Source: Prevotella sp. E2-28 (GTDB lineage Bacteria; Bacteroidota; Bacteroidia; Bacteroidales; Bacteroidaceae). Taken from it: DNA of 64,000 nt. Both the position numbers and the translations under genes were made by a program. The stretch is taken from assembly GCF_022024055.1 (NCBI RefSeq), contig NZ_CP091789.1, forward strand, positions 62,001 through 126,000, given 5' to 3'. Position 1 is the first letter of the stretch, and the number at the start of each line of letters is the position of its first letter. This document shows positions 1-8,156 of the stretch, piece by piece. The notes beneath the pieces are model-generated. The model did not search any database and was not told the DNA's origin. It saw only the letters and a program-made list of their open reading frames with translations.

Positions 1-96
1 CTTCAGCAACTGGCAGACCGTAACGCCTATGCCTGCCTGCAACTGCAACTAAGAAAAGGCGACAACGTAGTCTTTGAAACAAGACTGACAGCATAA
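1..96 (+). CDS. C-terminal end of an unidentified protein (5' end outside window)
   Basis: An open frame enters from the left edge and ends at TAA 94-96, giving 31 residues that finish with KGDNVVFETRLTA. The alternating hydrophobic pattern suggests beta strands, as in the last strands of a sugar-binding or beta-sandwich domain, but this is too short to name a family. It runs towards the minus-strand conjugation block, and a strong terminator follows 15 bases later. It may be the last non-conjugation gene on the left flank. Confidence 0.5.
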   Translation, partial: LQQLADRNAYACLQLQLRKGDNVVFETRLTA

Positions 97-110
97 GAGA
101 TTGCTAACAA

Positions 111-158
111 ATTGGCGGTGCAACTTCCTATCAATGGTTGTTGCACCGCCAATTTTTA
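111..158. terminator. Strong hairpin between convergent genes
   Basis: A perfect 14-bp inverted repeat (111-124 with 140-153) encloses a 15-base loop and is followed on the plus strand by a T-rich tail. It lies between the plus-strand gene ending at 96 and the minus-strand tra block ending at 170, so it probably terminates from the left and may stop the tra transcript as well. Confidence 0.8.
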
Positions 159-169
159 TTATTCATACT

Positions 170-1861
170 TCATTTGATACCTATCATCTTTTCCTGCCTC
201 TCTTCTACTTTCATTTGGCGCTCGAAGTTCTCCTGAATCGATCGCTGCTGATCGTCGTACTTGCGGAGAACAGCATTGGCAAGGGTATTCAGAGGAAGTA
301 CACCCTGATAGTAGGCATCAACGGCATCTTCATTGAGCGTGATGACAGAAGGGATGTTATCGATGGTGGCCACAAGGGTATTGCCCTTCATGACGGGCTG
401 AGAGATACGGAGGTCGAGCGGTTCATCATCGTACTTGCGATACTGTCGGATAGGTTGGGGCTTCACCCCGTCACGATTCTCCAGTGCTTCATGGCCAGCC
501 TTATTCAGTAGACTGGCACCTCCCAGACCCACCAACAGCATCTTCAGGAGTGGATTCTTAACGAACATGCCCGCAAAGATGGCTGCTATCGGCATCATGT
601 TATCGCCAAACTTCAGGTTACGTGACTTACCCGTGAACATACCTACAAGCATGTCCGGCAGCATGGCTAACACATAACCGAGGTTCTTGCCGACATCGCC
701 AAAGCCATTCAGTCCGAGAGAATCGAAAATTCCTCCCCAGCCTGATACAGAAAAGTTCCCATTTTGTGGCGCATACTGTTGCTGCAAGGGCTGGGCGGCA
801 GGCTGTACATTTTGAGAAATGTCACGTTTCTGTTCCGATTCTTTGGTAACCTCCTGATTATCAAAATGCTCACGAATGGCGAAGTGCATTTCACCTGCAC
901 GACGTAAATCGGCAGCATAATCAGGTATTTCAGGCAATTTAGTAACGCCAAGACCTAACTTCGGCTTCAGTTCCTTCGCATCAAAAAGCGACGCAGAATG
1001 ATGCACTATCTTCTTTCCCAACTGGCTATCGGTAGCTTTAACTACCTCGCTGGAATAGGGATTTACACCCCTCGTCTCTTTGCGAGCCTCCGACAGTACA
1101 TCCACATCGGAACTAAACAGTGCAGCACTCACCATCTGACTGACATCCATCTGCTGCCCCGATTTTCCCATCAAGGCATCACCAGCTAAACCAAACCCCA
1201 AGTCAACCGCCACAAATTTGGACAGTCCGGCAAAAGAGCTCACGCCTGTAACAGGCAGCGTCAGGGTCAAATCCGTCAGCGAACCGAGGGCTTTACCTGC
1301 TCCTTTCTCCAATAGTCCTGGATCATACCGCTCCACTATTTTCTTGTCGATATACTGCTGCAGTTCGGTAGTCGGCGCACTGACAAACGACAACAACGAC
1401 GAGCGACGGGCTTCGTCGAGAATATAATCCACAGAGCCTTTGATAGGCGTCTTCTCCACCTCATAGTCCACCATTCGCATCGTCAGCCGATGGTTGACAT
1501 ACGCCATTGCAAGGTCACCACCCAGCTTCTCTGAAAGCTGCTTATACCGTACCTCGCCCACCTGAGCGACTGCCGCCGTGCGCCAAGCCTTTGCCAGCAC
1601 CTCGATGTCGTGGCTCAGCTGCTTGTCCCGCGCCATCTCGGCACCCAGCTTCTCGATGTCCTTGGCAGGAACGTTCAGCGTCACACTCGTAGCATAGTCC
1701 TCCGATGGAGCCAAGGCATTCGTCAGCCCAAAGCCCGTAGAGCGCCCCGACACCACGGCAGCGTTTCGACTGTCAATATAGAAGTCCAGCCGCTTCGTCA
1801 GGTGCCTCTCGAAATACTTGTCGATACAATACTCCGCATCTATGAAATTCTGTAAATCCAT
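170..1861 (-). CDS. Large protein of unknown function, last gene of tra block
   Basis: 563 residues, family not recognised. There is no signal peptide. The N-terminal half is helical and charged. Residues near 200-230 contain a glycine/serine-rich hydrophobic stretch. A glutamine/proline-rich linker lies near 350-370. A longer hydrophobic region near 390-460 could hold two or three membrane segments. The C-terminal part is a small, probably beta-rich domain ending in a charged helix. The same layout (glycine-rich body, Q/P-rich linker, hydrophobic segment) occurs in the 262-residue protein at 2993-3781, so the two may work together. It is the last gene of the leftward conjugation block, which suggests an accessory role in transfer; that role is inferred from position only. 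Confidence 0.7.
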   Translation of the reverse strand: MDLQNFIDAEYCIDKYFERHLTKRLDFYIDSRNAAVVSGRSTGFGLTNALAPSEDYATSVTLNVPAKDIEKLGAEMARDKQLSHDIEVLAKAWRTAAVAQVGEVRYKQLSEKLGGDLAMAYVNHRLTMRMVDYEVEKTPIKGSVDYILDEARRSSLLSFVSAPTTELQQYIDKKIVERYDPGLLEKGAGKALGSLTDLTLTLPVTGVSSFAGLSKFVAVDLGFGLAGDALMGKSGQQMDVSQMVSAALFSSDVDVLSEARKETRGVNPYSSEVVKATDSQLGKKIVHHSASLFDAKELKPKLGLGVTKLPEIPDYAADLRRAGEMHFAIREHFDNQEVTKESEQKRDISQNVQPAAQPLQQQYAPQNGNFSVSGWGGIFDSLGLNGFGDVGKNLGYVLAMLPDMLVGMFTGKSRNLKFGDNMMPIAAIFAGMFVKNPLLKMLLVGLGGASLLNKAGHEALENRDGVKPQPIRQYRKYDDEPLDLRISQPVMKGNTLVATIDNIPSVITLNEDAVDAYYQGVLPLNTLANAVLRKYDDQQRSIQENFERQMKVEERQEKMIGIK

Positions 1862-1872
1862 ACATATAGATA

Positions 1873-2157
1873 TTATAGGCCCAGCAACTGTTGTCGCGTC
1901 TGCTCGATGGCCTTGTGATAGACACTCATCTGTTTGGGCCAGAAACGGGTGAGCCAGGAATCCTTTGAGATCTGGTCACTGATAAAAGCTATAGCCAGCT
2001 TACGGGTTATCTCAATAGCCGGCTCACCCTTCTCACGCCCATTAAACCAGGCCTTCGTCCAGCAACGGTTGCCCTCTGAATCGAAATACACCGAGGCAAT
2101 CCGTCCCACATCGAAGCTCTTCACATCGACCTGAAGGCCAGCCAACGGGTCTATCAC
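1873..2157 (-). CDS. Small conserved-context protein of tra block
   Basis: 94 residues, not recognised. It is soluble, with a probable alpha/beta N-terminus and a helical C-terminus. It starts with GTG at 2157, whose first bases overlap the TGA stop of the upstream M23-like gene by 4 nt, so translational coupling is likely. The gene below starts 11 bases after its stop. The function is unknown; position ties it to the mating apparatus. Confidence 0.7.
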   Translation of the reverse strand: MIDPLAGLQVDVKSFDVGRIASVYFDSEGNRCWTKAWFNGREKGEPAIEITRKLAIAFISDQISKDSWLTRFWPKQMSVYHKAIEQTRQQLLGL

Positions 2158-2996
2158 ATAGCCGTCGGCTGCTGCCTGCTCACGAAGTTTTTTTTTACGT
2201 CGTCACCCCACGTCGAGAGATAGGTATCATGACGCAGGGCCATATAGTTCAGGAAATCACCTATCAGCAGGTTCTGCACCTTCGATGCCAGTGGCGCACC
2301 CCGACTGCTCAGTCCCAGCGGATTCCCATAGTTGGGAATCGTCTCGAAGAAGTAACTGCGGTCTGCCGACTGTGCGAAGATGTTCCTGAGCGACTGTTCC
2401 ATCCTTGCAGGAGGAACATAGCGCCCCAAGCGGATGTCGTTCATATACACAGGCAGCCAACGGAGCATCATCTGCAGCAGTTCCTCCTGATCTGCGTCGT
2501 AGTCCGTCTGCACCTTCACACCCATGTTGGCCAGCCGATAGTGTCCTTTAATGCCCATCGCCTCCAGCTGGGCAATGTTGCCGTAAATCATCGCCAGAAA
2601 CTCCATCGGGTCAAGTACCTGACCATCACAGTTCACCTCGAAATGCAGGAAGTTTCCACTCCTGGCAATCTGCTGTCCGGCGCTGACGGGCATACCGTAG
2701 GTGAGATACGCCTCACTCACATGGCCGTACTTCACCTCAAACTTGCCATACTTGGTGATGATATAGTTCTCGTGGACGGCATCTGTTCCGACGCCCACCA
2801 CTGTACCTGTCGCCAAAGCAAACAATGGCAGGTCGTGGGCAGCAAAGTCCACACCCCTATGGTGAAAACGCTTGCCTGTCATGGGATGCGTCTGCTCACC
2901 AAAGCCCAGGCTCACCTGTACCTCTTCCTCCTCACTCGCCTCGAAAGGCATCATGAATCCGCTTGCGGACTCCAATAATATATCTTTTGTATTCAT
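2154..2996 (-). CDS. M23-family (LytM-like) metallopeptidase domain protein of the conjugation apparatus
   Basis: 280 residues. Residues about 30-125 form a lysostaphin/LytM-type M23 fold: H46-x3-D50 (HRGVD), the strand ALATGTVVGVG, Y90-G-H92 and LHFE at 117-120. M23 enzymes cut peptide cross-links in peptidoglycan, and conjugation systems use such enzymes to open the wall for the channel. The loop that normally reads STGPHLHFE is shortened here to GNFLHFE, so the first His of the HxH motif is Phe116; activity may be altered or lost. There is no obvious signal peptide, unlike typical secreted M23 enzymes. The 150-residue C-terminal extension is unknown. Both ends overlap their neighbours by 4 nt (ATGA at the start, GTGA at the end). 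Confidence 0.8.
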   Translation of the reverse strand: MNTKDILLESASGFMMPFEASEEEEVQVSLGFGEQTHPMTGKRFHHRGVDFAAHDLPLFALATGTVVGVGTDAVHENYIITKYGKFEVKYGHVSEAYLTYGMPVSAGQQIARSGNFLHFEVNCDGQVLDPMEFLAMIYGNIAQLEAMGIKGHYRLANMGVKVQTDYDADQEELLQMMLRWLPVYMNDIRLGRYVPPARMEQSLRNIFAQSADRSYFFETIPNYGNPLGLSSRGAPLASKVQNLLIGDFLNYMALRHDTYLSTWGDDVKKNFVSRQQPTAM

Positions 2997-3781
2997 CCTC
3001 TTCCTCTTCTTATTGTATGTTCATTCTCCTCACTTTCATTCTGGGCCAATTGCGGCTGATAATGCTGCTGCACAGGCTGTTCAACAGGCTGCACCTGATA
3101 GCCCTGACTATACGGTATCTGTTGCTGGGGTATTATCGTCTGCTGCATCCGCATGTTTTTCATGGCTAATGAGCCAAGGAACAGCGAAGCGATCTTTCCC
3201 ATCCAACCGAAGTTGCCGAACATCAGAAATGCTGCCGGTATCAGGGCTGCCAAGCTCATGCCAGAACCGCCATTCCAGAAGCTGTTGGCCAACTGTCCGA
3301 TGCTGTTAAACGGGTTTAGTGCAGAAAACAATCCCCCACCCTGCTGTGGCATGATGGCCTGCTGCTGGTAGCCCTGCACCATCTGGCCAGCACCCTGATA
3401 GGCATTCTGCAATCCCTGTCCGGCAGCATGAATTCCGTTCTCTACCGAATCAACTGCATTGCCTGCCGCATGAGTGATGTGGTCGTAGGTTCCCTCGCCT
3501 ACCACGCCATCCACCACATTCTCGCCAATCGACTTGTCGGCACCATCGGCACCAAAGGCGAGACCTTTCAGTCCACCTGTGACACCATTCTCCTTCAAGC
3601 CTTTCGACGCATCATCACCCAAGGCTACCTCCGTAGCCTGTTCCAAAAGCGACTCGTCATTGACGAAATACTTCCAACCTGCAACAGATCCTGCCGACAG
3701 TCCCAAGAACGTCTTGGGGTTATGGCCTGCGAATCGTACTACTCGCCCGCCCATATTCAATGCTGTACTCCAACCTCCCAT
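2993..3781 (-). CDS. Glycine/glutamine-rich membrane protein of tra block
   Basis: 262 residues, family not recognised. The N-terminal 120 residues are glycine and aspartate rich, followed by helical AAGQGLQNAYQGAGQ-type sequence. Two adjacent hydrophobic segments lie near residues 172-205 (LAALIPAAFLMFG and MGKIASLFLGSLA). The C-terminal tail is glutamine/proline rich and ends in basic residues. The stop overlaps the M23-like start by 4 nt. It probably sits in the inner membrane as an accessory of the secretion system and resembles the 563-residue protein at 170-1861 in layout. Confidence 0.65.
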   Translation of the reverse strand: MGGWSTALNMGGRVVRFAGHNPKTFLGLSAGSVAGWKYFVNDESLLEQATEVALGDDASKGLKENGVTGGLKGLAFGADGADKSIGENVVDGVVGEGTYDHITHAAGNAVDSVENGIHAAGQGLQNAYQGAGQMVQGYQQQAIMPQQGGGLFSALNPFNSIGQLANSFWNGGSGMSLAALIPAAFLMFGNFGWMGKIASLFLGSLAMKNMRMQQTIIPQQQIPYSQGYQVQPVEQPVQQHYQPQLAQNESEENEHTIRRGRG

Positions 3782-3783
3782 AT

Positions 3784-4485
3784 CTATAACGGATTATATT
3801 CTACAATTAGTCGTGCTCTGTAACAGTTGGTCTTTGGTGCCTTATGTCGGCTACCATCGGCCATCGAGAAGAGCCATGCCTGGTTCATCTTGTTCTGTTC
3901 CACCTCCGTACTGGTCCAATACCAACAACCCGCATTCTCAGGACTGCGATTCACAGGTGTCCCACCACATCGTTCGATGATGGGGTTCACGATCGTAAGT
4001 GTACTATAGAGCAATCCCAACTCAGCCACACTCGGCACATAGTCACTCTGGAAAAACCAGTGATGACGGAAGGCCAACAAGCCCAACGGCGACGTGTAAT
4101 AGTTTCGTGGATCTGCCTTGTTGTCCTTCACCACTAAGCTGTCTCTATCGAGATGCGTTGTCTGGAGTGCCACCGTATTGACATAGCCGTCATACTCCGT
4201 CTCACTGCCACTGGTTTTCTGGTCAAAACTCAACGTATCAGCAAAAGCCACTGGCGCAATCTCATCGAGCAGCACAGCCAATGCCTGATGCTTGCCTGTC
4301 TTTTCAGCAAACACCACCGCCACTGGCGTATGAACGTCACTATTGAAAACCGAAGGACTCACTATCTGACCATCCGAACAGAGGATGTAACCTGGATGGA
4401 TGTCGAGGTCTATCGGCTCATGTTCATCGCACGAAGTCAACACCATCGACAATGCCATCATTATTATTAAAGATAAATTCTTCAT
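3784..4485 (-). CDS. Lipoprotein with DUF1566/Fib_succ-like C-terminal domain
   Basis: 233 residues. It has a type II signal peptide with lipobox LTSC and acylated Cys19, followed by acidic residues (CDEHEP), which in Bacteroidetes can favour outer-membrane or surface display. The C-terminal half contains YWTSTEV, then AWLFSMADGS and a closing CYRARLIVEY strand, the pattern of DUF1566-like domains (a C-type-lectin-like fold). It lies between TraO and the 262-residue membrane protein, so it may be a surface component of the mating apparatus. The upstream gap holds two copies of a CTTTATT motif like those of the partition region. Confidence 0.65.
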   Translation of the reverse strand: MKNLSLIIMMALSMVLTSCDEHEPIDLDIHPGYILCSDGQIVSPSVFNSDVHTPVAVVFAEKTGKHQALAVLLDEIAPVAFADTLSFDQKTSGSETEYDGYVNTVALQTTHLDRDSLVVKDNKADPRNYYTSPLGLLAFRHHWFFQSDYVPSVAELGLLYSTLTIVNPIIERCGGTPVNRSPENAGCWYWTSTEVEQNKMNQAWLFSMADGSRHKAPKTNCYRARLIVEYNPL

Positions 4486-4533
4486 ATTTCTTCTTTATTA
4501 AATATTAAATAGTTAAATTCTTTATTTACAGGA

Positions 4534-5037
4534 CTATAAAGGTAGTTTTAAGCCAACGGAACCGCCCGTTCTCCAACTCAGACCTGACCCGATGATTACA
4601 TCTTCCTTCACCTGAAAGAACAGTTCCCAGCCACCCTTCAGGGCATAGGTGTGTTCATATCCGAGATGTACACCGCCTACGAAGTCATGCAAGTCTGAGC
4701 CGCCACTGGCACCTATCCTGACATTTCCATGATGGTTACGCCCACGATTCACACATGGCTTATAGACAATGCCCAGATGCCAGGAGTTATAGTTATGCCA
4801 GAAACTCTTCTTTGTCACATGCCCCGCATTGGGGTCATCGTCATACTGAAGATAGCCCGTTGCGAAATACTCCCAGGCATTATGATACTTGCTGCCATGC
4901 TCGTATGCAATGGTCGCATCCAGCCCTTTCTCATACAAAGCTCCCACCCCAAACATCAGATGGTTGCTATTCGTCTGTGCATTGGCAACAAGACCTATCG
5001 AGGCCACTGCCAAACATAACATCATTCTCTTCATCAT
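4534..5037 (-). CDS. traO: Conjugative transposon protein TraO
   Basis: 167 residues with a Sec signal peptide ending near ANAQ (residue 21). The mature protein is predicted to be beta-rich, with a GVGALYEKGLDATIAYEH opening and a closing SVGLKLPL strand, like the TraO family of CTnDOT-type elements, which resemble small outer-membrane barrels. It follows TraN with a 2-nt gap, the standard traN-traO order. It is probably an outer-membrane part of the transfer channel. The short length matches the family. Confidence 0.75.
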   Translation of the reverse strand: MMKRMMLCLAVASIGLVANAQTNSNHLMFGVGALYEKGLDATIAYEHGSKYHNAWEYFATGYLQYDDDPNAGHVTKKSFWHNYNSWHLGIVYKPCVNRGRNHHGNVRIGASGGSDLHDFVGGVHLGYEHTYALKGGWELFFQVKEDVIIGSGLSWRTGGSVGLKLPL

Positions 5038-5039
5038 AG

Positions 5040-5891
5040 CTAATCTTCAATTAAAAGGGAACTGTCAAACGCATCAGCACTCAAGATATCCTCATAGTCT
5101 ATCGTCATCGAGATAGTTCGACCACTTATCTGTTTCTCACTCAGTTCGATGGTCAGCACCTTGTCATTAGGGAATGTCATCTTCTTCAGCACCGCCACAT
5201 TCCTATAACCTCGTTGGAACGACATACTCCTATCGAGTAACAATGTTGGTTCCAGCATCAGATCCTGAACGTTCGTAGCCTTCTGCTGCTTCTTGTCACA
5301 GAGTTTAAAGCGTAGTTCATCGATGTCGAAGCGTAGGTTAGTCTTGTTCTCCACACTGAAGTCGATAAAGAAGTATTCCCCCACTGCATAGACATTGTTC
5401 AGTCGCATCGTTGCATGGTGCTTATTGGTCCTGGTACTGTGATACTTCGCCGGACTATTCCAGATACGACGGGCATAGCGTACCATATCCTGTGTACTCA
5501 TACTTACGGCAGGGTTATGGAAAGCATTACGCTCATCCATCTGTACCTCCTTGTCTGAAACGGCTTCCTCCAGTCTGGTAGTATAAATCAGTGCATACTG
5601 AGAACGGTAACGTTCTGTCACCACTGTCACAATAGCCAGCACGGCTCCATCCTCATGGCCACCTTCCTTCGGCTTCACTCGGATGACATTCTCAATGGGT
5701 TTGTCACCCACCACCTTGTCGGTACTGATGTCCACCAGTCGGATGGGTTCTGATGCCGTTATCACTGTGGTGACGTTCTCATTCACCGTCAACTGCTCCA
5801 TCTCGTTGTAAGTCTGCTGGGCTGAAGCACTCAAAGCAGACGCGGCGCAGAGAAAAAACGCGCCCAATTTGGTTCTCGAAATTCTTTTCAT
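5040..5891 (-). CDS. traN: Conjugative transposon protein TraN (DUF4138, VirB9-like)
   Basis: 283 residues from ATG at 5891; a TTG five codons upstream would add MTIFI before a normal signal peptide and is less likely. The signal peptide ends near SASAQ. The mature protein is beta-rich with two domains: an N-terminal one (EPIRLVDIS to YALIYTT) and a C-terminal one (LNNVYAVGEYFFIDFSVENKTN to the end), as in Bacteroidetes TraN. TraN is thought to form the outer-membrane collar of the secretion channel with TraO and TraM. It is followed by traO and preceded by traM after a 56-nt gap. Confidence 0.85.
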   Translation of the reverse strand: MKRISRTKLGAFFLCAASALSASAQQTYNEMEQLTVNENVTTVITASEPIRLVDISTDKVVGDKPIENVIRVKPKEGGHEDGAVLAIVTVVTERYRSQYALIYTTRLEEAVSDKEVQMDERNAFHNPAVSMSTQDMVRYARRIWNSPAKYHSTRTNKHHATMRLNNVYAVGEYFFIDFSVENKTNLRFDIDELRFKLCDKKQQKATNVQDLMLEPTLLLDRSMSFQRGYRNVAVLKKMTFPNDKVLTIELSEKQISGRTISMTIDYEDILSADAFDSSLLIED

Positions 5892-5947
5892 GATGAATAT
5901 TGTCAAAATTTTTTATTTCTTAAACATCTTTAACATTTCCATAACAA

Positions 5948-7180
5948 CTAACGCTTGCGTTGTTGTTTGGAATTGACCAAGAACACTTGTGTTCCGTACT
6001 TCAGGCGGACACGGTTCTTCTTAATGGCCTTACTGATGGCATTAGAGGTCTTCTGATAGGCATTCTGCAAAGCCTGACCTGCCCACTGACTGACAGAAGT
6101 ACCGCCACTGGTCTGGTTCAGGTTCATATTACCCTGCATAGCTGTACTACCAATATCCTTCGCTGTTTCACGGAACTGACTGGCAGGAACATAAAGACCT
6201 TCCTGACCATCCGTTACATCGTAAATAGACAGTCCTATCTTCAGAATCTCATCACCTACAAGCACACTCTGTACCTTACCCTTAACACGCTGCTGACCGA
6301 ATCCGCTCATCGTAGCATACAGATAACTGCCTTTGGGCAACTGTGTGCCATTGATGTCGATGGCATCCAATAGGCGTAGACGTACACGACTACCCTCTAC
6401 GGCTTTTACCTCTTCATCGATGATAGCCCTTATTAGGTTCGAGTTGGGCGCATTCTCGCTCAGTGTATTGAAATACTCCGATTCATCCTTCGATACCTTC
6501 GTCACGATATTGTTCTGAGCATCATCATCGAGTTCTCGCACGGCATTGGGTGCTTCATCTGCTACATCCCTTGCCGCTTTCGCACCCTTGGAAATAATAC
6601 TATCCTGGGCATCTGCCACAGCACCTATAGCTGCTGCACCTTGCGCACGGTTATTATTTAAGTCACGGTCGAGTTCTGCCATCATGCCCTGACGACGCAT
6701 CGCCAATGCCTTGGCACGCTCTTCGTCTGTCATTGGCACAACATAATCGTCGCTACTCATGCTCTCACCCTTCTTGGCTGACTGTGCAATACGGTTATTC
6801 AAGTTCTGAAGGTTCTTGATTCTTGCCTGCTCCTGGGCCTGTGCATCCAACAGACGCAACTCCTCCTCAGAATACTTCGACTCAAAATCTTCTTTCTTAT
6901 TCACGGTGTCCTGATTCTCCGTAAAGTCCTGCACGGCACTGCGGTCAGTAATCTCACCAAACGCATCGCGCATGTTCTTTCGCTTACTGCCAATATCCTT
7001 AGATACGTTGGCTGATGGCAACTGAGCATTAAGATACTCGGTCGTCTGCAGGTTGGCGTCTTTCTTATCCTCTATCTCTACATCGAATACCTCCATGAAG
7101 AGATAGGGTATCACCAGCGAACCGATATAAACCAATGTCGGAATGACGTACTTCGGTTGTTTGAAATTAATCTTCTTCAT
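5948..7180 (-). CDS. traM: Conjugative transposon protein TraM (VirB10-like scaffold)
   Basis: 410 residues. There is one N-terminal membrane helix (VIPTLVYIGSLVIPYLF, residues 12-28), then a long charged, coiled-coil-prone and alanine-rich periplasmic region (about 60-250), and a C-terminal beta domain (from IRAIIDEEVKAVEGSRVRLRLLD to VRLKYGTQVFLVN), as in Bacteroidetes TraM. This type spans the periplasm and links the inner-membrane complex to the TraN/TraO collar. The order traJ-K-L-M-N-O here is canonical. Confidence 0.88.
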   Translation of the reverse strand: MKKINFKQPKYVIPTLVYIGSLVIPYLFMEVFDVEIEDKKDANLQTTEYLNAQLPSANVSKDIGSKRKNMRDAFGEITDRSAVQDFTENQDTVNKKEDFESKYSEEELRLLDAQAQEQARIKNLQNLNNRIAQSAKKGESMSSDDYVVPMTDEERAKALAMRRQGMMAELDRDLNNNRAQGAAAIGAVADAQDSIISKGAKAARDVADEAPNAVRELDDDAQNNIVTKVSKDESEYFNTLSENAPNSNLIRAIIDEEVKAVEGSRVRLRLLDAIDINGTQLPKGSYLYATMSGFGQQRVKGKVQSVLVGDEILKIGLSIYDVTDGQEGLYVPASQFRETAKDIGSTAMQGNMNLNQTSGGTSVSQWAGQALQNAYQKTSNAISKAIKKNRVRLKYGTQVFLVNSKQQRKR

Positions 7181-7184
7181 ATCT

Positions 7185-7523
7185 TCACTTTACTTTGTTT
7201 ACTACTATGTGGTGACCTTTCGACTGCATCGCACTGTCAACACGCTCGATGGCTGTCGCCTTTATCTGCCCCTGATGTTGCATGACATCCATCAGATAGA
7301 ACACATTCATCATAAAGCACACCATCACGAATCCGAACACGATAGCCAGAAATGCCATCTTATGTTCCTGACCGACCTCCTGCAGCCGTTTAGCTCCCCA
7401 GCTGATGCCGCACTTGTCGGCAAACCTTTTGCCTGCTTCCACCTCGCGCTCATAACGCTCCTTATACTTCGGATCGTTCTTGTCCGGCATCGGCTCTCCT
7501 ACTATCAATCTCTTCCAACCCAT
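7185..7523 (-). CDS. traL: TraL-like single-pass membrane protein
   Basis: 112 residues. A soluble charged N-terminus (about 50 residues) is followed by one membrane helix (MAFLAIVFGFVMVCFMMNVFYL, near 55-77) and a short tail. Its sequence alone would not name it, but it sits exactly between TraK (3-nt gap) and TraM (4-nt gap), where CTnDOT-type operons place traL. The role in the channel is unknown. Confidence 0.65.
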   Translation of the reverse strand: MGWKRLIVGEPMPDKNDPKYKERYEREVEAGKRFADKCGISWGAKRLQEVGQEHKMAFLAIVFGFVMVCFMMNVFYLMDVMQHQGQIKATAIERVDSAMQSKGHHIVVNKVK

Positions 7524-7526
7524 AGC

Positions 7527-8141
7527 TTAATAAATGGTTTTTTGTTTCTGCTCCAGATCTTGATTCAGGAGGGTTCGCCAGTTTGTTATCAACAGTCCGT
7601 GAGGATTATTCTCAGTTCTCGGCACACGTTTCAGTTCTCCAGCTGTTACGAGCTTTCTCATCAGGATGTTTGTACGTCGCTCGATGCGCTGACGGCCATA
7701 ATAGGTGAAGGTCATCTGCTGCTTGTCGAACTTGATACTGTCGCAGAAGATTGAGAATACAGCACTCGTACCCATGATGTTGTTATAAAAGCCTTTTTCC
7801 TTCAGGGCATTATACTGAGCCAGTCCTGTCTCATCGACCAGATACATGGCCTTCTCCATCGTATAGTTGATGTACTTGTCATCAGGCGCGAGGGTGAAGA
7901 AGAGGTGGTGGAACAGTTCCACATGACTCTTGGCTTCCACGTCGAGCGTCTCATCCATCGTTGTGCGCTGCACCAGGATAGGTACATTGCCGTCCAACAC
8001 ATACACTTTCTTGTGGGCATCGTCCACCATGCCTTTGGCGGTAAAGATGGACCCCAGCGAGATGATGATGCAGCCCACCATGAACAGGCAACTCACTATC
8101 ATCACCAACTTAATCTTATTCTCCAGATTCTTTATTACCAT
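7527..8141 (-). CDS. traK: Conjugative transposon protein TraK (VirB8-like)
   Basis: 204 residues. A short cytoplasmic N-terminus (MVIKNLENKIKLV) precedes one membrane helix (residues 13-33) and a periplasmic domain containing AKSHVELFHHLFFTLAPDDKYI and IFCDSIKFDKQQMTFTYYGRQRI, the hallmarks of Bacteroidetes TraK. VirB8-type proteins nucleate assembly of the inner-membrane complex. It lies 15 nt downstream of TraJ. Confidence 0.88.
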   Translation of the reverse strand: MVIKNLENKIKLVMIVSCLFMVGCIIISLGSIFTAKGMVDDAHKKVYVLDGNVPILVQRTTMDETLDVEAKSHVELFHHLFFTLAPDDKYINYTMEKAMYLVDETGLAQYNALKEKGFYNNIMGTSAVFSIFCDSIKFDKQQMTFTYYGRQRIERRTNILMRKLVTAGELKRVPRTENNPHGLLITNWRTLLNQDLEQKQKTIY

Positions 8142-8156
8142 ATCTTTAACTTACTT

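Noticed and set aside
5891..5906. TraN start at TTG 5906
   Set aside because: The ATG at 5891 gives a normal signal peptide; the extra MTIFI lies before it and needs a rare start.
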